A DNA stretch of 64,000 nucleotides. It comes from Stutzerimonas stutzeri TS44 (GTDB taxonomy: Bacteria; Pseudomonadota; Gammaproteobacteria; Pseudomonadales; Pseudomonadaceae). The notes under the pieces were generated by a model. The model did no database searches. It saw nothing but the letters and a program-made list of their open reading frames with translations, and was not told the origin of the DNA. Position 1 is the stretch's first letter, and every line of letters begins with the position of its first letter. Location: assembly GCA_000263395.1 (NCBI GenBank), contig AJXE01000006.1, positions 87,188 through 151,187 of the forward strand, in the 5' to 3' direction. Shown here in pieces: positions 63,777 to 64,000 of this stretch. The translations under genes were made by a program, and so were the position numbers.

Positions 63777-64000
63777 TCAACGGCCGTGGCTGTCGGTGTA
63801 GGGCAGCAGGGCCAGGTAGCGGGCGCGCTTGATAGCGGTGGCCAGCTGACGCTGATAGCGGGCTTTGGTTCCGGTGATGCGGCTAGGAACGATCTTGCCG
63901 GTCTCGGAGATGTAGGCCTTCAGGGTGTTGAGATCCTTGTAATCGATCTCTTTCACGCCTTCGGCGGTGAAACGGCAGAACTTACGACGACGGAAAAAAC
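63777..64000 (-). CDS. rpsR: 30S ribosomal protein S18 (5' end outside window)
   Basis: The last 73 residues of the 76-residue protein are present. They read [19 protein letters not shown] at the start of the visible part and end LPYTDSHGR. The missing codons (probably Met-Ala and most of Arg3) lie beyond the right edge. It heads the visible part of the rpsF-rpsR-rplI cluster. Confidence 0.96.
   Translation of the reverse strand, partial: FFRRRKFCRFTAEGVKEIDYKDLNTLKAYISETGKIVPSRITGTKARYQRQLATAIKRARYLALLPYTDSHGR

Overview
The window is about 64 kb of GC-rich (roughly 65%) chromosome from a gammaproteobacterium of the Pseudomonas lineage. The evidence is the gene content and gene order: cstA-yjiX-yjiA-glyA, ettA-gdhA, colRS with warA-inaA-dgkA, ampDE, zapE-trpS, nadC, a tRNA Asn-Pro-Lys cluster, clpB-pgeF-rluD-bamD-pilS-pilR, and rpsR-rplI-dnaB-alr. 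Protein lengths also match Pseudomonas orthologues (Fpr 258 aa, EttA 555, PilS 530, ClpB 854). I see no prophage, insertion sequence, CRISPR array or integrase. The accessory interest lies in small modules and repeats.

Layout. 1-7.4 kb: carbon starvation/peptide uptake (cstA end, yjiX, yjiA), serine hydroxymethyltransferase, the ABC-F factor EttA and NADP-glutamate dehydrogenase. 7.4-7.9 kb: a tandem array of REPIN palindromes, each carrying a copy of the last 14 codons of fpr. 7.9-14.6 kb: fpr, rlmG, a DJ-1 protein, a purine permease, trmA and a persulfide dioxygenase-rhodanese. 14.7-19.5 kb: a heme electron-transfer module, in which a cytochrome b fused to a flavin/2Fe-2S reductase lies divergent to an SHP-type cytochrome c and a diheme cytochrome c. 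An ECF sigma factor, zinc-binding anti-sigma, Spy/CnrX-like sensor and DnrO-like protein follow. Two identical ECF-type promoters frame this regulatory unit.

19.6-26.2 kb is an envelope-remodelling block: dgkA, an InaA/WarB-type kinase, a WarA-type methyltransferase, ColS-ColR, an LTA-synthase-like transferase and a PAP2 phosphatase. A full match to the ColR-binding consensus lies upstream of warA. 26-45.8 kb: RIO kinase, Ada, TatD, a chemoreceptor, AmpE/AmpD, endonuclease V, a GlxA-type regulator followed by twelve GCTGGAA repeats, ZapE, TrpS, a hydrolase, ZapG/YhcB, NadC, a DUF1631 protein, three tRNAs and ClpB with a sigma-32 promoter. 46-64 kb: PgeF, RluD, BamD, PilS-PilR, a DUF2333 protein, a GcbA-like diguanylate cyclase, a CtpL-like chemoreceptor, YgiQ, alanine racemase, DnaB, L9, a membrane protein and the truncated S18 gene.

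How parts work together (inference). The reductase fusion could pass NAD(P)H electrons through b-type hemes to the diheme cytochrome and then to the O2/NO-binding SHP heme. LtaS-like transferases release diacylglycerol, which DgkA would recycle, so these genes fit one ColR-controlled envelope programme.
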